A stretch of 18,361 nt of DNA from Fervidibacter sp032160945 (lineage in GTDB: Bacteria > Armatimonadota > Fervidibacteria > Fervidibacterales > Fervidibacteraceae): NCBI GenBank assembly GCA_032160945.1, contig JAVHTL010000058.1; one strand, given 5' to 3'. Shown in pieces: positions 1 to 7,506 of the stretch (position 1 is its first letter; the number at the start of each line of letters is the position of its first letter). The notes beneath the pieces are model-generated. The model was given only the letters and a program-made list of their open reading frames with translations. It made no database searches and was not told where the DNA came from. The position numbers and the translations under genes were made by a program.

Positions 1-360
1 TTAAATATATACTTGTAAATTTACTTTATTTTATTTTAATCGTCTTATTTTTTCAAGTATTAATCTATAACGTTACTATAGTTAATATAACATATACTTT
101 TTATTCTATACTTTGGTTATTACTTATTATTTATGTTACTTCTATAATATTAATAAATTGTAAAGAGATAAAATATACTAATTTACACAAATTTAAGTAT
201 TTAAGATTATTAAGAATTATTTTTTTAATTTTAATATTAAGCTCATTATTTTTAATCATTGAATATTTACTTATATTCAAAGAGTTGAATCTTTTTATTT
301 ATACTAAATTTATTTTTTCCTTCTTTATTATTTCAGTATTTCTTAGCTTAATTTATTTTC
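1..360. other. AT-rich segment with an abrupt composition boundary
   Basis: From base 1 to about 360 roughly one base in seven is G or C. By hand count only 12 of the first 94 codons of the gene running through it end in G or C. After about 360 the same reading frame has ordinary composition, with third-position G/C near half, like the rest of the window. No repeat or mobile-element end is visible at the boundary. Confidence 0.7.
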
Positions 361-680
361 TGGAAGTCGGTTTTCGCAAATACCGCATTTTGTGGATTAT
401 CAGTTTTGTTGGAACAATTGTTGCTGCTCCGCTGTTGGTAGAAGCAGAGATGTTCGTGAGAGATTTGAGGCTTAGGTCATTATTGGATTTTTGGAACTTT
501 ATAGTTCCATATAAGTCAATTGAGCAATTGAGAAACTTTGTTTTACTTGAAGGTTGGCAAGGATGGGATGTGGCTTTGGCATCGTCATTCCTTCTTATGG
601 CCTATTGGTTCATAGTGGCTTCTATATGCCTTTATGTCCGTCAGTTTCAAACAAATTGGGAGTTACCCGAAGCGAGGTGA
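3..680 (+). CDS. Unknown multi-pass membrane protein, 5' end beyond the window
   Basis: The frame is open from base 3 to the TGA at 678-680 with no ATG, GTG or TTG before a TTG at 285. That TTG has no usable Shine-Dalgarno spacing, so the gene most likely starts left of the window. At least 225 residues are visible. They are dominated by I, L, F, Y and N and contain several hydrophobic stretches consistent with membrane helices, including one near the C-terminus (SSFLLMAYWFIVASICLY). About 94 stop-free codons in DNA this AT-rich, where stop codons should be frequent, argue for real coding. The next gene's Shine-Dalgarno overlaps this stop codon, so the two are probably co-transcribed. I do not recognise the family. 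A permease subunit of an exporter is possible but unsupported. Base composition changes sharply inside the gene near 360. Confidence 0.6.
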   Translation, partial: KYILVNLLYFILIVLFFQVLIYNVTIVNITYTFYSILWLLLIIYVTSIILINCKEIKYTNLHKFKYLRLLRIIFLILILSSLFLIIEYLLIFKELNLFIYTKFIFSFFIISVFLSLIYFLEVGFRKYRILWIISFVGTIVAAPLLVEAEMFVRDLRLRSLLDFWNFIVPYKSIEQLRNFVLLEGWQGWDVALASSFLLMAYWFIVASICLYVRQFQTNWELPEAR

Positions 681-686
681 TGTTTT

Positions 687-1586
687 GTGAAAAGATACCG
701 CTTAATAATTGCACTCATACTCATTTGGTTCATTAGTTCGGCAGTTATTAGGTTGAGTGTTTCACCCATTGCTCCTTCGGAGCAACTCAATGGATACCGA
801 ATACTGGGTAGGTTATTGGCAAAAGTCTTATGGCAACAATCCGAAATTTTTAGAGACACAGGGCGTTGGTGGATGGTGCTTCCGTTGCTACGAGTTACCA
901 CATTCTTAGACCCTACTTTCGCCGAAGCCTTTGACTTTGCTGGATGGCATATCGCTTACAACTTAAGGGCTGAGGAGAAAGACGAGAGCAAGAGGGTTCA
1001 ATGGGTCAAACTGGGAATGCAAGTTTATGAACAGGGTTTGGAGCGTTCACCCAACAATTTTAGCCTTCTATTCGGTATGGGATGGACTGCTTACGACAAA
1101 CTTGGTGACACTATATTGGCAGCATATTACTTGGAACGGGCTCTAAATGCACAAGGAAAATTCACAAAGGACATTGATTGGAATCGCCACATGTTGGCAC
1201 ATGTATACGAAAGAATGCCCAACATGAGGATGGCGCTAAAACATTGGAATGAGGCTGGTCTGGATGCGCCATACAATCCTGTGGCAAGAGGTGCAACTGT
1301 AACAATAACTGAACGATACATCGCTTCAGAAGCAATGAGTCAGAATGGCTACTATGAAGAAGCCATTCAGATTCTTGAAAACATCACACGACATCCAGAC
1401 AAGAAATTCGCCACTATCCCAAGGCACATGTTAGCGGAAATTTACCGTGAAATGGGAGATTTAGAGTCCGCTTATGCGATAATGAAGCAAATGACTGAGT
1501 GGCACAAAATGGAGCCAAGAGCAGAGTTCAAAGCGAGAGAATTGGAGCAAATGATTAGGCGACGCCGCTTGCAAATTCGTGAGTAG
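687..1586 (+). CDS. Membrane-anchored tetratricopeptide-repeat protein
   Basis: This 299-residue protein starts at GTG 687. The Shine-Dalgarno GAGGTGA at 674-680 overlaps the stop of the upstream gene, with 6 nt spacing, which indicates translational coupling. Residues about 4-27 form one hydrophobic segment (signal anchor or uncleaved signal), with the rest predicted outside the cytoplasmic membrane. From about residue 95 onward the pattern is helical and TPR-like, with paired Gly/Ala/Tyr positions such as 'LLFGMGWTAYDKLGDTILAA' and 'AEIYREMGDLESAYAIMKQM'. TPRs are protein-interaction scaffolds, so a role in holding an envelope complex with the upstream membrane protein is an inference. The C-terminus is strongly basic (MIRRRRLQIRE). 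Its stop codon directly abuts the serS stop codon on the other strand. Confidence 0.8.
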   Translation: MKRYRLIIALILIWFISSAVIRLSVSPIAPSEQLNGYRILGRLLAKVLWQQSEIFRDTGRWWMVLPLLRVTTFLDPTFAEAFDFAGWHIAYNLRAEEKDESKRVQWVKLGMQVYEQGLERSPNNFSLLFGMGWTAYDKLGDTILAAYYLERALNAQGKFTKDIDWNRHMLAHVYERMPNMRMALKHWNEAGLDAPYNPVARGATVTITERYIASEAMSQNGYYEEAIQILENITRHPDKKFATIPRHMLAEIYREMGDLESAYAIMKQMTEWHKMEPRAEFKARELEQMIRRRRLQIRE

Positions 1587-2864
1587 TTAACCAATTCGTT
1601 CAATGCCCCTTAAGTATGGTCTGAGCACATAAGGTATGGCAACGCTTCCATCCCTTTGTTGATAGTTTTCCAGCACTGCTGCCAAGGTTCTTCCAACTGC
1701 CACTCCTGAGCCGTTAAGGGTGTGAGCGTAGCGAGGTTTCGCTCCACGATATGGTCGGTAGCGCAAGTTCATTCTCCTTGCTTGAAAATCTTCGCAGTTG
1801 CTACATGAGGAAATTTCAAGCCATCTGTTCATCCCAGGCATCCAAACTTCAATGTCGTAAGTTTTGGCAGCCGAGAAGCCCAGATCGCCAGTGCAAAGCA
1901 AAACAACTCGGTGCGGTAAACCCAAAAGTTCAAGAACATGACAAGCATCCTGCACCATGCTCTTAAGTTCATCGTAACTTTGCTCGGCAGTTGTGATTTT
2001 GACCAATTCTACTTTGTTGAACTGATGAACTCGGACGACACCTTTAATGTCCTTGCCTGCTGCACCTGCTTCACGCCTAAAGCACGCTGAGTAACTGACA
2101 TACTTCAAAGGCAATTCTTCGGCGTCCAAAATCTCTTCGCGATGAAGATTTGTGACGGAGACTTCTGCGGTTGGGATAAGCCAAAGGTTGTCTCTTTCGC
2201 AGAAATACATTTCCTCACCAAATTTAGGCAACTGCCCTGTTCCTTCCATACAGTAGGGCTTGACGAGGAAAGGCAAAAAAACCTCTGTATAGCCGTGTTC
2301 TTTGGTGTGAAGGTCAAGCATGAAGTTTATTAGCGCTCTCTCCAGAGCAGCGCCCAAGCCTTTCAGACCGTAAAATCTTGAACCAGATAGTTTCACTCCC
2401 CTTGAGAAGTCAACAATTCCAAGTCGCTCACCTATTTCCCAATGAGGCTTAGGCTCAAAATCAAAATTTCTTGGCTCTCCCCAAACCCTGACGACCTTAT
2501 TTCCCGTTTCGTCACTGCCAATAGGCACGCTTTCGTGAGGGATGTTAGGGACGAGCAAAATCATTTTCTCCAATTCGCCTTCCACTTCTCGCAATTGGGC
2601 ATCTAACTCGTTTATTCGGTCGCCTGTCCTTCTCATTTCTTCCCTCAGAGTGGACACATCCTTGCCTTCCTTCATCATCATGCCAATTTCCTTTGACACT
2701 ACATTTCGGCGATGCTTTAGGTTTTCAACTTCCGCAATTATTTGTCGTCGCTTTTCGTCCAGCGAGACGATTTGTTCAATGAGTTCACTGTAATCGTCGC
2801 CTCTGGTCTGCAACTTTTCCTTCACTAATTCCGTTTGCTCGCGAATAAGTTTTAAGTCAAGCAT
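1587..2864 (-). CDS. serS: Seryl-tRNA synthetase
   Basis: This 425-residue class II aminoacyl-tRNA synthetase charges tRNA-Ser with serine in the cytoplasm. The protein begins MLDLKLIREQ, the usual bacterial SerRS start. Residues about 30-100 form the long antiparallel coiled-coil tRNA-binding arm. TAEVSVTN (about 232-239) matches the serine-pocket loop. Motif 2 is at about 256-287 (FRREAGAAGKDIKG..RVHQFNKVE) and motif 3 at about 383-402 (NGSGVAVGRTLAAVLENYQ). Length is normal for the family and all key motifs are intact. A TTG one codon upstream (2867) sits closer to the AGGGGG Shine-Dalgarno, but ATG 2864 fits the family better. It lies 69 nt downstream of the UPF0182 gene on the same strand with no convincing terminator between them, so read-through is plausible. 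Its stop codon touches the convergent TPR gene's stop. Confidence 0.97.
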   Translation of the reverse strand: MLDLKLIREQTELVKEKLQTRGDDYSELIEQIVSLDEKRRQIIAEVENLKHRRNVVSKEIGMMMKEGKDVSTLREEMRRTGDRINELDAQLREVEGELEKMILLVPNIPHESVPIGSDETGNKVVRVWGEPRNFDFEPKPHWEIGERLGIVDFSRGVKLSGSRFYGLKGLGAALERALINFMLDLHTKEHGYTEVFLPFLVKPYCMEGTGQLPKFGEEMYFCERDNLWLIPTAEVSVTNLHREEILDAEELPLKYVSYSACFRREAGAAGKDIKGVVRVHQFNKVELVKITTAEQSYDELKSMVQDACHVLELLGLPHRVVLLCTGDLGFSAAKTYDIEVWMPGMNRWLEISSCSNCEDFQARRMNLRYRPYRGAKPRYAHTLNGSGVAVGRTLAAVLENYQQRDGSVAIPYVLRPYLRGIERIG

Positions 2865-2933
2865 CAATTCTATCCCCCTTTTGAAGCCATAAAAGAAATT
2901 TGCTCCCTTGCTTTCTCAAGAAGGCTTGATGGA

Positions 2934-5870
2934 TTAACGATTTGAGTTTATGTTGCTCTCCAACTTCCCTGCTTGTTCAAAGGCTTTATTCAATGCTTCG
3001 CCGAACTTTAGCCAATCCCCTTGCTCCCGTGCTTTTTGGGCTTCTTTCAACCATTTCAGCAACTCTTTCAATTCAAAAAGGTTAAGGTCATGTTTTCCAT
3101 CATAGGTTTTCAATTTTGGGGAAAGTTTGCCTGCAAGTTGAGTCGGGCTAAAGTTCAAGTTTGTCCCAAACAAATCCGACAACGCTTCCCATAAGTTTTC
3201 ACCCATCACAACCCTTTTCCCAGCCGAAACGATAACTCTCTTGATTTCTGGCAAGGGTGTCTGTTCCGATTGAAGGTAAATTGGCTCAACATAAAGCAAA
3301 CTGTTGCCGATGGGTAGGGTGAGCAAACTGCCACGAATGACTCTTGAACCTTGCTGATTCCAAAGGCTGAAATATTGGGAGATTTGCACATCAGCATTAA
3401 TTCTCGCTTCAACTTGTTGCGGACCATCAACGAATTTGCCTGGTGGGAATTGGTAAATGAACAATTCCCCATATCGGTCATAGTCGCAATGGGCAGCCAT
3501 CCAAGCCAACATGTTCCTCTTGCCCACAGGTGTGAATGGGATAAGCAGCATGAACCTGTCTTTGTTGTCATCAGGAGAGCGAATGATTGTGTAGTAAGGG
3601 CGAATAGGAACGGCTTTGCTTTCAACTCCGCTTTGCTCTTGTGCAATATCCCAAGCGTCTTCCTTCAAATAAAAGCGGTCAGGATTAGTCATGTGATAAA
3701 GGCAAAGCATTGTCGCTTGGACAGCAAAGAGCGATTGAGGGTAGCGGATATGTGCCTTAATGTCGGGAGGCATTTCATCTCGGCTCTTGAAAAGTTCTGG
3801 AAAAGCCTTTCGGTAAGTTTTGATCAAAGGGTCATCGTCATCAAAGGCGTAAAACCTCGTCTCACCCGTGTATGCGTCAACGGTGATTTTTACTGCATTG
3901 CGCAAGTAGTTGATGCGAATTTGCTGTGAGATGGGAGTGGAGTAAGGAAAGTTGGTTGTGGCAGTGAAAGCGTCAACAATCCAGACGATGCGACCTTCGC
4001 TTGTGATGACTGGATATGGGTCTCTGTCAAAGAACAAGAAAGGCGCAATTGCGCTAACTCGTTCCAAAACTCGGCGATAAATCAGCAACCTGCTTTCCGA
4101 AGCGATGTCCGTGTTAAGGAGCAAGCCCAAATCCATAAATCGGGCAGCGAATAAAATCCTTCGCCACCACGAACCGATGGGGACACCAGCATCTGACTCA
4201 TAGCGTGTTTCTTTCCACTCACCATTTTCGCCACTCAAAGGGTAGTCAAATTCAGGAGCGTGAGTTTTGGTAAGGACAAATTCAGCGACAGTGTATTGTG
4301 GCAATGGTTGAGTTTGCTGCTGTTGCTGTTGGTCTTCCGTCGGCGGTAAAGGTGGTTGATTGCCAGATGGTTGATTCCTTTGCATTGGTGTCGTTTGAGT
4401 TTGTGTTTCCGCTGTTTGTTGCTGCCCCTTGCGAATGAAAGGTTGACGGCGACGGCGCTCTTCAGGCAAAACAAATTCGCCAAAATAAATCTCTGGACGC
4501 CTTATTTTGAACGGCACATCTCCTTCAATTTGAACTGGGATGTCTTTCACAATAAACAACGGCGAACCCTCACCCATAAATTCGGTCACTAAAGACATGA
4601 CCACACCATAACCGTGTGTGTAGTGAAGGTGGCGATTGACCCATGTGGCAATGGTGTTGGGCAAAAACAACTCTCTTGGTGCGATAGCAACTTGCCTGAG
4701 CCGACCGCCGATGTAATAGCGGTCGTAATCAACAGCAGAGAACCCATATTGCATGTGCAGCGACTGCAACTGAGAGAAAGCATCCAGCAATTGGTCAATG
4801 TCCCAAAGCCGAATGTTTGTCAAAGCGGTTTTGTGCAACTTTATGTCATCAACGGAAGGCATCGGCTCGCCAGGATGACGGCGGATGCGGACTTTGTTGA
4901 GGTTGTAAGCGTAGCGAGTGAAACTAATGTTGTGAGCCAAGAAAGGTCGCTCCCTTTCACGCTCGTTAGGCTTGACGACAAAAGTTTGAAGCGCCGTCGG
5001 AAAAATGAGGCGACCGATTAACCATGTGGCAAAAAGGAAAATGAAAATCACCCTCAGCCGTTCCAATTCACCCCTTTTCATCTCAAGCAAGCACCATACT
5101 GCTCCTGCAAAGCAAACCAGCATCATAGCCCAGAAGGAAGGGAGTGTCCCATATTTGTCGGCAAATCCTGCTCCGAACAAAACACCGCGACCAGAAAACA
5201 AAATGCTGTAACGACCAAGAAATTGAGCAAAAGCGAGAGTGAGCAAAAAGACTGCCAATACCCCTAAGAAAGGGCGAGCGACAAAAACGGGCGCTTCTAT
5301 CCCTTTCTCTTCAAACCTGAGCAACTCTTCATAGCGAAGCCTTAAAACCATTGCTATCAGTCCAAGCGTCAAACCGACCAAAGTAAATGTGACCCAAAAT
5401 CGGATGAAAGGCAACTTGAAGACATAGAAACCGATGTTATGTTTGAAGATTGGGTCAGTTTGCCCGAAGGGAGTTGAGTAAAGGAAGTGCAGCAAGTAAA
5501 TCCAACGGTTGCTCGCTATTAACCCAGCAATGGCTGCAAGAAAAAGACAAACTATCAAAGCCCATTTGTCCAAAGTGACATCAACGGTCAACTTGTCCAA
5601 ATCGCCAAAAAGTTTTTCGCGCAAAGGCATAGGAACTTTTTCCGCTCCTTTCTTTGCAAACCAGTAAGGTGTGTAAACTGCCAGGAAGAAAACGCTGAAG
5701 CCTAAAGCAAACATGGCAACTTGGAAAAGCAACCTTCTCACAAAAACGAGAGCATATCCCTCAGAGGCAAACCATAAACCTTCTGCCCATATCGCTAACC
5801 CTTTGACGACAAGGAAAAAGAGCGTAACAGCGATGACCAGTTGCCAAAGCAGGCGATTTGTTCTTTCCAT
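2934..5870 (-). CDS. UPF0182 family membrane protein
   Basis: This is a 978-residue member of the UPF0182 family (PF03699), a conserved membrane protein of unknown function. About seven hydrophobic helices lie in the first ~300 residues (around 8-27, 46-68, 102-120, 155-178, 200-220, 250-268 and 280-300). They are followed by the family motif region (VVKPNERERERPFLAHNISF) and a large domain probably outside the membrane. A low-complexity Gln/Pro/Thr linker occurs at about residues 480-525, including a run of six Gln. Overall length is typical. The ATG at 5870 is chosen because GGAGGT lies 7 nt upstream. A TTG at 5906 would add 12 residues but has no ribosome-binding site. serS follows downstream. 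The C-terminal ~80 residues are helical and charged. Its biochemical role cannot be inferred from the sequence. Confidence 0.93.
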   Translation of the reverse strand: MERTNRLLWQLVIAVTLFFLVVKGLAIWAEGLWFASEGYALVFVRRLLFQVAMFALGFSVFFLAVYTPYWFAKKGAEKVPMPLREKLFGDLDKLTVDVTLDKWALIVCLFLAAIAGLIASNRWIYLLHFLYSTPFGQTDPIFKHNIGFYVFKLPFIRFWVTFTLVGLTLGLIAMVLRLRYEELLRFEEKGIEAPVFVARPFLGVLAVFLLTLAFAQFLGRYSILFSGRGVLFGAGFADKYGTLPSFWAMMLVCFAGAVWCLLEMKRGELERLRVIFIFLFATWLIGRLIFPTALQTFVVKPNERERERPFLAHNISFTRYAYNLNKVRIRRHPGEPMPSVDDIKLHKTALTNIRLWDIDQLLDAFSQLQSLHMQYGFSAVDYDRYYIGGRLRQVAIAPRELFLPNTIATWVNRHLHYTHGYGVVMSLVTEFMGEGSPLFIVKDIPVQIEGDVPFKIRRPEIYFGEFVLPEERRRRQPFIRKGQQQTAETQTQTTPMQRNQPSGNQPPLPPTEDQQQQQQTQPLPQYTVAEFVLTKTHAPEFDYPLSGENGEWKETRYESDAGVPIGSWWRRILFAARFMDLGLLLNTDIASESRLLIYRRVLERVSAIAPFLFFDRDPYPVITSEGRIVWIVDAFTATTNFPYSTPISQQIRINYLRNAVKITVDAYTGETRFYAFDDDDPLIKTYRKAFPELFKSRDEMPPDIKAHIRYPQSLFAVQATMLCLYHMTNPDRFYLKEDAWDIAQEQSGVESKAVPIRPYYTIIRSPDDNKDRFMLLIPFTPVGKRNMLAWMAAHCDYDRYGELFIYQFPPGKFVDGPQQVEARINADVQISQYFSLWNQQGSRVIRGSLLTLPIGNSLLYVEPIYLQSEQTPLPEIKRVIVSAGKRVVMGENLWEALSDLFGTNLNFSPTQLAGKLSPKLKTYDGKHDLNLFELKELLKWLKEAQKAREQGDWLKFGEALNKAFEQAGKLESNINSNR

Positions 5871-5877
5871 TGAAATG

Positions 5878-5883
5878 ACCTCC
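5878..5883 (-). promoter_or_regulatory. Ribosome-binding site that fixes the UPF0182 start
   Basis: On the minus strand this reads GGAGGT, ending 7 nt before ATG 5870. The longer reading from TTG 5906 lacks any such site, so this decides the start. Confidence 0.8.
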
Positions 5884-5914
5884 GCACTTTCAGCGTCGGA
5901 CTTCAATCAATGAC

Positions 5915-5943
5915 ATTGTATCTCGCAAAATGAAATTTTGCAT
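5915..5943 (-). promoter_or_regulatory. Possible promoter with dyad for the UPF0182-serS genes
   Basis: On the minus strand TACAAT (5920-5915) is a 5/6 match to the -10 consensus. The hexamer 17 nt upstream (ATGCAA) is a weak -35. Within the spacer and overlapping the weak -35 lies a perfect inverted repeat, GCAAAAT-GAA-ATTTTGC (5925-5941), positioned where a repressor could sit. A start site near 5908 would give a short leader with the GGAGGT site. The promoter call rests mainly on the -10 and the geometry. Confidence 0.35.
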
Positions 5944-5965
5944 CACAAATGCATGAGCGTTCAGA

Positions 5966-6029
5966 TTTAGGGCGCAGGCTCAGACCTGCGCCGAATAATG
6001 TTGACAGGGAACAGAACCACTGCCCTACA
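5966..6029. repeat. REP-like palindromic element, degenerate copy
   Basis: This copy lies between the divergent UPF0182 and hydrolase genes and is related to the copies at 8867-9097 and 18249-18361. The first hairpin is intact: GGCGCAGG, loop CTCAGA, CCTGCGCC. The second arm (GACAGGGA..CCACTGCC) is decayed, and the outer ends read TTTAGGGC..GCCCTACA instead of TGTAGGGC..GCCCTACA. It belongs to the 'CTCTGA-loop' subfamily. Confidence 0.85.
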
Positions 6030-6031
6030 AC
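6001..6031 (+). promoter_or_regulatory. Weak candidate promoter within the REP-like element
   Basis: A perfect -35 hexamer TTGACA (6001-6006) sits in the decayed half of the REP-like element. The best -10 is TACAAC (6026-6031, 4/6) at a 19-nt spacing, longer than ideal. It would drive the hydrolase-atpC pair. No better candidate was seen upstream of the gene. Confidence 0.25.
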
Positions 6032-6055
6032 TTTTACTCGGTCTTAAACTTTATC

Positions 6056-6062
6056 AGGAGGT
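6056..6062 (+). promoter_or_regulatory. Ribosome-binding site that fixes the hydrolase start
   Basis: AGGAGGT lies 8 nt before GTG 6071 but only 2 nt before the in-frame TTG at 6065, so GTG 6071 is the better start. Confidence 0.75.
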
Positions 6063-6070
6063 GTTTGCGT

Positions 6071-6880
6071 GTGATTTTGAAGGAAAGAATTGAGCGGTTT
6101 TCAGTGCCAGAAAACATGGTTGCCATCTGGGGATTGGGTCAAACTGGTGTTGTGCTGAAAGGTGGTGGCTACATTGTTTACATTGACCCTTACTTGTCAG
6201 GCGAAGGTAAAAGGGCACTTCCAATCCCCATCCGACCAGAAGAAATCAGCCATGTCCATTTCGTTTTTCACACTCACATCCACACTGACCACCTTGACCC
6301 TAAGACAGTTAGCGGGATAGCAAAAGCGTCGCCGATGTCAAAATTCGTTGCCCCTTTGAACTGCCACAAAGTTTTGAACGAATGTGGTGTTCCCGATGAG
6401 CGAATCATCCATCCACCTGTCGGGCAGAATTTTGATTTTGGTTCGCTCAAGTTTTATGCTATCCCTTCAGCACATTACGGCTTTGACGAAGTTGATGGCA
6501 AACAGGAGTTCCCTTCCTACTTAGGTTATTGCATCTCTCTCAATGGCGTGAAGATTTACCATGCAGGCGACACCATCCTTTACGATGGTTTAGAAGAGCG
6601 AGTGCGTCAATTTGCTCCAGACATCGCTTTTTTGCCCATCAATGGTCGTGACTACTATCGTGAAAAGCGCAATATTGTGGGCAACTTGATATTTTGGGAG
6701 GCTGCTCAACTGGCAGTGAACGCAGGCGTGAAATTGGTCATCCCCACACATTGGGACATGTTCCCCCACAACAGCGAAAACTTCGCCAGATTTGCTGATT
6801 GGCTCTACCACAACGCTCGCAACCAACATTTTCATGTGCTGCATGTTGGCGAGTTGTTTGTTTACGCCAAAGAGGTTTGA
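6071..6880 (+). CDS. Metallo-beta-lactamase-fold hydrolase, UlaG-like
   Basis: This 269-residue cytoplasmic protein has no signal peptide. It carries the full metal-binding set of the MBL fold: H-x-H-x-D-H at about residues 69-74 (THIHTDHLD), a His in SAHYGF (about 135), the bridging Asp in HAGDT (about 167) and a C-terminal His in PTHWDMFP (about 227). Overall it resembles the UlaG/YtnP-like branch (L-ascorbate-6-phosphate lactonase relatives), but no sugar-utilisation genes are nearby, so the substrate is unknown. GTG 6071 is chosen by its Shine-Dalgarno. The stop codon is directly followed by an ATG of atpC, so the two are probably co-translated. A metal-dependent phosphodiesterase or lactonase activity is inference from the family. 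Confidence 0.88.
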   Translation: MILKERIERFSVPENMVAIWGLGQTGVVLKGGGYIVYIDPYLSGEGKRALPIPIRPEEISHVHFVFHTHIHTDHLDPKTVSGIAKASPMSKFVAPLNCHKVLNECGVPDERIIHPPVGQNFDFGSLKFYAIPSAHYGFDEVDGKQEFPSYLGYCISLNGVKIYHAGDTILYDGLEERVRQFAPDIAFLPINGRDYYREKRNIVGNLIFWEAAQLAVNAGVKLVIPTHWDMFPHNSENFARFADWLYHNARNQHFHVLHVGELFVYAKEV

Positions 6881-7327
6881 ATGCGACAAAATTTTGTGCA
6901 CGGTGATGTTGCGATGGCGAGAACCTTTTCAGTTGAAATCGTGACACCAGAAAGGGTTTTGTTTTCGTCCGACCAAGTTGTCTCCTTGTCGGTTCCTGCT
7001 TGGGAAGGGAGTTTGGGCGTTTTGGCTTTTCATGCTCCGATGGTCGCTGCTTTGAAAATCGGCACCATCACTATTAGGCTTGCCGACGGTGAAGAAGTTC
7101 GGGCCTCAACCACCGGCGGCTTCATGGAAGTTGCCGACAACAAAGCAACTATCCTTTGCGATGTCGCTGAACTTGACAGGGAAATTGATGTTCAGAGAGC
7201 CCAAAGAGCACTTCAACGGGCAATTGAAAGGTTGCGCAATTTCCAAAACCCAAACATTGACCGAGAAAGGGCAAGAAGGGCAAAAGAAAGGGCGATGGCT
7301 CGGTTGAAAGCAGCAGGCGCAATTTGA
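6881..7327 (+). CDS. atpC: F0F1 ATP synthase subunit epsilon
   Basis: The first ~85 residues after the start region form the beta-sandwich domain (FSVEIVTPERVLFSS, then GSLGVLAFHAPMVAALKIG and TTGGFMEVADNKATILCD). The last ~55 residues (from DVQRAQRALQRAIERL) make the C-terminal helical hairpin that contacts and can inhibit the F1 motor. Two starts are possible. ATG 6881 abuts the previous stop, with GAGGT 4 nt upstream. ATG 6914 (protein MARTFSVEIVTPER) matches the family's usual N-terminus and has GGTGAT 6 nt upstream; I regard the choice as open. No other atp gene is in the window, so this subunit is separated from the rest of the synthase operon. Confidence 0.92.
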   Translation: MRQNFVHGDVAMARTFSVEIVTPERVLFSSDQVVSLSVPAWEGSLGVLAFHAPMVAALKIGTITIRLADGEEVRASTTGGFMEVADNKATILCDVAELDREIDVQRAQRALQRAIERLRNFQNPNIDRERARRAKERAMARLKAAGAI

Positions 7328-7506
7328 ATTTTGAACCTACACCTTAAACTACTACATCGGACTTTTGCTCTGCCGAAAAAAAAACCTCCCAAAAGCAAGG
7401 CATCCCCTGATACGCAACATGACCGTTTGACTACCTGTCCCAATCAAACTTGCAAGCACAGTGATTTTGCTCCAAATCGCAATGAATTAAAAACTCACAG
7501 CATATT
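7328..7506. other. Non-coding gap after atpC
   Basis: I see no gene, hairpin terminator or repeat here. The only landmark is a run of nine A at 7376-7384. An open frame crossing this stretch on the plus strand is carried through by the octamer array downstream and has no family features. Confidence 0.5.

Noticed and set aside
2916..2929. Small stem TCAAG-AAGG-CTTGA between the UPF0182 and serS genes as a terminator
   Set aside because: A 5-bp stem without a T-run is too weak to call.
3351..3929. 192-codon open frame opposite the UPF0182 gene
   Set aside because: It is a shadow of a well-supported gene, with no recognisable domain and no ribosome-binding site.
7376..7384. Run of nine A as a terminator on the minus strand
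   Set aside because: No stem precedes the T-run on the minus strand, and no minus-strand gene ends there.
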